The notes beneath the pieces were generated by a model, which was given only the letters and a program-made list of their open reading frames with translations, was not told the origin of the DNA and searched no databases. Below are positions 4,314 to 5,967 of a stretch of DNA of 5,967 nucleotides, one piece after another. The stretch's first letter is position 1. Each line of letters starts with the position of its first letter. Where the stretch lies: positions 1-5,967 of the forward strand of contig JAHKAF010000039.1 of assembly GCA_018825865.1 (NCBI GenBank), read 5' to 3'. The translations under genes and the position numbers were made by a program. The stretch is from Nanobdellota archaeon. GTDB taxonomy: Archaea; Nanobdellota; Nanobdellia; Pacearchaeales; GW2011-AR1.

Positions 4314-5393
4314 TTAACTATTCGATAAAAATGCCTTCATAATCTTCGGCAATAAAGTTCTATCTCTTGCAAATAATCTATATGTCGCCCTTAACATATG
4401 TGGCAAATCTTCCTGAGTATATTCATTAACTTTTGAAAATTTATGATCCTCAAAAAACCTGCCAGTAAAATCTAAAGAGATTTCTCCGTTATTATCTTCT
4501 ACAAGATAAATTAATTTATCGTCTTTAACATAAGGTATAAAATCCTTTCCTATAAAGATAGGAAACATGCTTAAAGTTTTTCCATGGATTAAATTAGGCC
4601 TTTCCATCAAATAATCATCAAATTTAGTTCCTCCGAAAGCCTCTGTAGTATGTGTCCCAATAAACCCTATTTCTCCTAAGACAGATCTCCAATTAATAAT
4701 CTCATGGATTTTTTCTTTACCAATTTGTTTCGCATAGTTCAAAATAGAAATCAAAAACATTGTCCAATCCTGATGAGCTCTAATTGTATTTATATTACAA
4801 GTTTCTTTAATTGTACTAAAATTTCTAAATTCCCTCTCTCCAAAAAGGTCTTTTTCTTTTTTTACATAATCTTCTCCAGAAATATCTGTTTGTGAAGCAT
4901 AAAAATCTCCATGCTCATTGGAGGAAATTTCATTTTTGACGCCCTCCTTCCTCCAAAAATAAGATCTATCTTTCCAGCCAATGATATGTTTCTCTCCTAC
5001 ACAAAAACTAGCTATAGATTCTTCTAAACTTCTCCTCGATGGAAATCCAAATTTTTCCGGATTTGAAACCTTTTCCCCTAATACTAATGATGCAAGAAAT
5101 CCAGGATATTTAATCAAAAAGGGTTCTATCTCAAACACAAAATCTTCCTTTTCAAAAACCTCATCAAATTCCAACATTTCCCTATGATGATTCCATTTAT
5201 CAGAGATTTTATTTTCCCAATTAAAGACATATTCCTTAGATTCTTCTAAAATCTCACTCCCAAAATCACTCCAAAAAGGTTGGCGATATAATAAAATATC
5301 CTTAATCAACTCTTTTTTTTCAAGAATTAAATTAGATAATTCTGACTTAACAATTCTATCATAAGCTAGCTTTGGGCATTCAACACGAAACAT
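4314..5393 (-). CDS. Unrecognised 359-aa soluble protein
   Basis: I do not recognise this protein. No signal peptide or membrane helix is visible, so it is likely cytoplasmic. The N-terminal ~90 residues are highly charged and helical (YDRIVKSELSNLILEKKELI; DKWNHHREMLEFDEVFEKED). The middle has aromatic and His-containing stretches (GEKHIIGWKDRSYFWRKE, 133-150; RAHQDWTMFLISILNYAKQIG, 205-225). A Gly/Thr-rich part, GEIGFIGTHTTEAFGGTKFDDY (240-261), is the best candidate for a functional loop, followed by beta-rich sequence (KLIYLVEDNNGEISLDFTGRFF, 293-314) and a basic C-terminal helix (MLRATYRLFARDRTLLPKIMKAF). The next in-frame Met is residue 73, so the first ATG is the only reasonable start; it has no SD and a TATA box about 36 nt upstream. 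Length and coherent composition argue for a real gene. Guesses such as a nucleic-acid-modifying enzyme would not be supported. Confidence 0.8.
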   Translation of the reverse strand: MFRVECPKLAYDRIVKSELSNLILEKKELIKDILLYRQPFWSDFGSEILEESKEYVFNWENKISDKWNHHREMLEFDEVFEKEDFVFEIEPFLIKYPGFLASLVLGEKVSNPEKFGFPSRRSLEESIASFCVGEKHIIGWKDRSYFWRKEGVKNEISSNEHGDFYASQTDISGEDYVKKEKDLFGEREFRNFSTIKETCNINTIRAHQDWTMFLISILNYAKQIGKEKIHEIINWRSVLGEIGFIGTHTTEAFGGTKFDDYLMERPNLIHGKTLSMFPIFIGKDFIPYVKDDKLIYLVEDNNGEISLDFTGRFFEDHKFSKVNEYTQEDLPHMLRATYRLFARDRTLLPKIMKAFLSNS

Positions 5394-5424
5394 AAAAAGA
5401 ATGTATTAATAAACATTATTAAAG

Positions 5425-5433
5425 ATTTATATT
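5425..5433 (-). promoter_or_regulatory. TATA box of the 359-aa gene
   Basis: AATATAAAT on the minus strand, preceded by the purine-rich GAAG as a possible BRE, is centred about 36 nt before the ATG at 5393. Transcription would start near 5403, leaving a leader of about 10 nt with no SD. It lies in the 54-nt gap after leuS and suggests a promoter separate from leuS. Confidence 0.5.
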
Positions 5434-5447
5434 CTTCAAAATAACAT

Positions 5448-5967
5448 TCATTCTAAATAAATTCCAGGACGATTGGGCTTCACCTTCTTGCTTTTATTTT
5501 CAGGGTCGTATTTATCTTTATCACTAACTGCGAAAATCTTAGCTTCAAAACCAGTCTTCTTTTTTATCAATTCCAAATTCCCAACATAATTTTCTTTTTC
5601 ATTCGGCAGAACATAAACAAACACCTTGTTCTTACCCTCTACTAATCTACTAACATGATTAATATCTTCTACAAGTTTATCAACAGCACGCTCTTGCTCT
5701 TCCAACTTCTCGTCAATCTTTTTCTCGTCGCAAACAGGCCATTTTTCTAAACTAATAAATCCTTTACCTCCAATTTTCTGCCAAAGCTCCTCGCAAATGT
5801 GCGGGCAGAACAAACTAAACATCTTCAAGAACTTCTCTAAAACATCTTTACTAGCTTCATCTGGAAGAGAATCAAACAAAAATCTCAACCGAATAATCGC
5901 CAAATTATATTTAAAATTATCAATATAATCTGTAACCTCCTTAATCGCACTGTTCAATTTACTTTCT
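5448..5967 (-). CDS. leuS: Leucyl-tRNA synthetase, C-terminal part; 5' truncated by window edge
   Basis: The frame is open to the right edge, so the in-frame TTG at 5957 is internal (Leu4 of the visible 172 residues), not a start. The enzyme attaches leucine to tRNA-Leu. The visible part is the end of the class Ia anticodon-binding helical domain (NFKYNLAIIRLRFLFD; CPHICEELWQKIGGKGFISLEKWP), then a helix (EEQERAVDKLVEDINHVSRLV), and a small alpha/beta C-terminal domain (KVFVYVLP ... KIFAVSD) ending in PNRPGIYLE. That ending matches the archaeal LeuRS tail (PxxPAIYIE-like), which in Pyrococcus horikoshii LeuRS contacts the long variable arm of tRNA-Leu. This ending is what favours LeuRS over IleRS or ValRS. 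The catalytic HIGH and KMSKS motifs lie outside. The stop is a TGA and the next gene follows after 54 nt. Confidence 0.88.
   Translation of the reverse strand, partial: ESKLNSAIKEVTDYIDNFKYNLAIIRLRFLFDSLPDEASKDVLEKFLKMFSLFCPHICEELWQKIGGKGFISLEKWPVCDEKKIDEKLEEQERAVDKLVEDINHVSRLVEGKNKVFVYVLPNEKENYVGNLELIKKKTGFEAKIFAVSDKDKYDPENKSKKVKPNRPGIYLE

Noticed and set aside
4704..5187. Two plus-strand open frames within the 359-aa gene
   Set aside because: They are short, Phe/Ser-rich antisense shadows of the long minus-strand gene, with no start signals.
5399..5449. Inverted repeat GAATGT...ACATTC around the leuS/359-aa gap
   Set aside because: Six-base arms separated by 39 nt in very AT-rich DNA are expected by chance.
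5955..5957. TTG as a start of a short protein at the right edge
   Set aside because: The reading frame stays open to the window edge and the sequence is the interior of leucyl-tRNA synthetase, so it is an internal Leu codon.

Overview
The window reads as chromosome of an AT-rich archaeon, most likely a reduced-genome DPANN member of the Pacearchaeota/Woesearchaeota kind. Four things support this: an archaeal-type leucyl-tRNA synthetase tail; an alanyl-tRNA synthetase-type gene that stops straight after its editing domain; TATA boxes placed so close to start codons that the transcripts would be leaderless; and a membrane-anchored transglutaminase-like protein with a Cys-rich segment (CGDGT...ECS...CGC) of a style I associate with these archaea. 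The lineage is an inference from gene style, not from a marker alignment.

Layout. The left edge (1-363, +) holds the 3' end of an alanyl-tRNA synthetase-type gene. It converges, across a short stretch rich in small inverted repeats (376-450), on a compact four-gene minus-strand operon (2116 down to 443). The operon encodes three short predicted membrane proteins and one larger, mostly soluble protein; I recognise none of them. Each of its genes has a clear GGAG Shine-Dalgarno motif, and three of the start regions are near-copies of one stop/SD/start module. A 121-nt divergent promoter region separates this operon from a plus-strand gene (2238-3203) for a tandem double Lrp/AsnC-type regulator. 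An 11-nt near-repeat in that region lies on the operon's TATA element and again just before the regulator's start, so the regulator may control itself and the operon.

The regulator converges with only 9 nt to spare on a minus-strand gene (4283-3213) for a membrane-anchored extracytoplasmic transglutaminase/cysteine-protease-fold protein with a visible Cys-His-Glu set. Upstream of it on the same strand are an unrecognised 359-residue soluble protein (5393-4314) and, at the right edge, the 3' end of leucyl-tRNA synthetase (5967-5448). The last two intergenic gaps each contain a TATA-like element, so these genes probably have their own promoters.

The two synthetase ends are housekeeping. The part most worth attention is the four-gene operon of small membrane proteins with its repeated translation-start cassette and its divergent double-Lrp neighbour. 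There is no RNA gene, CRISPR array, insertion sequence or gene-free stretch above 300 bases.
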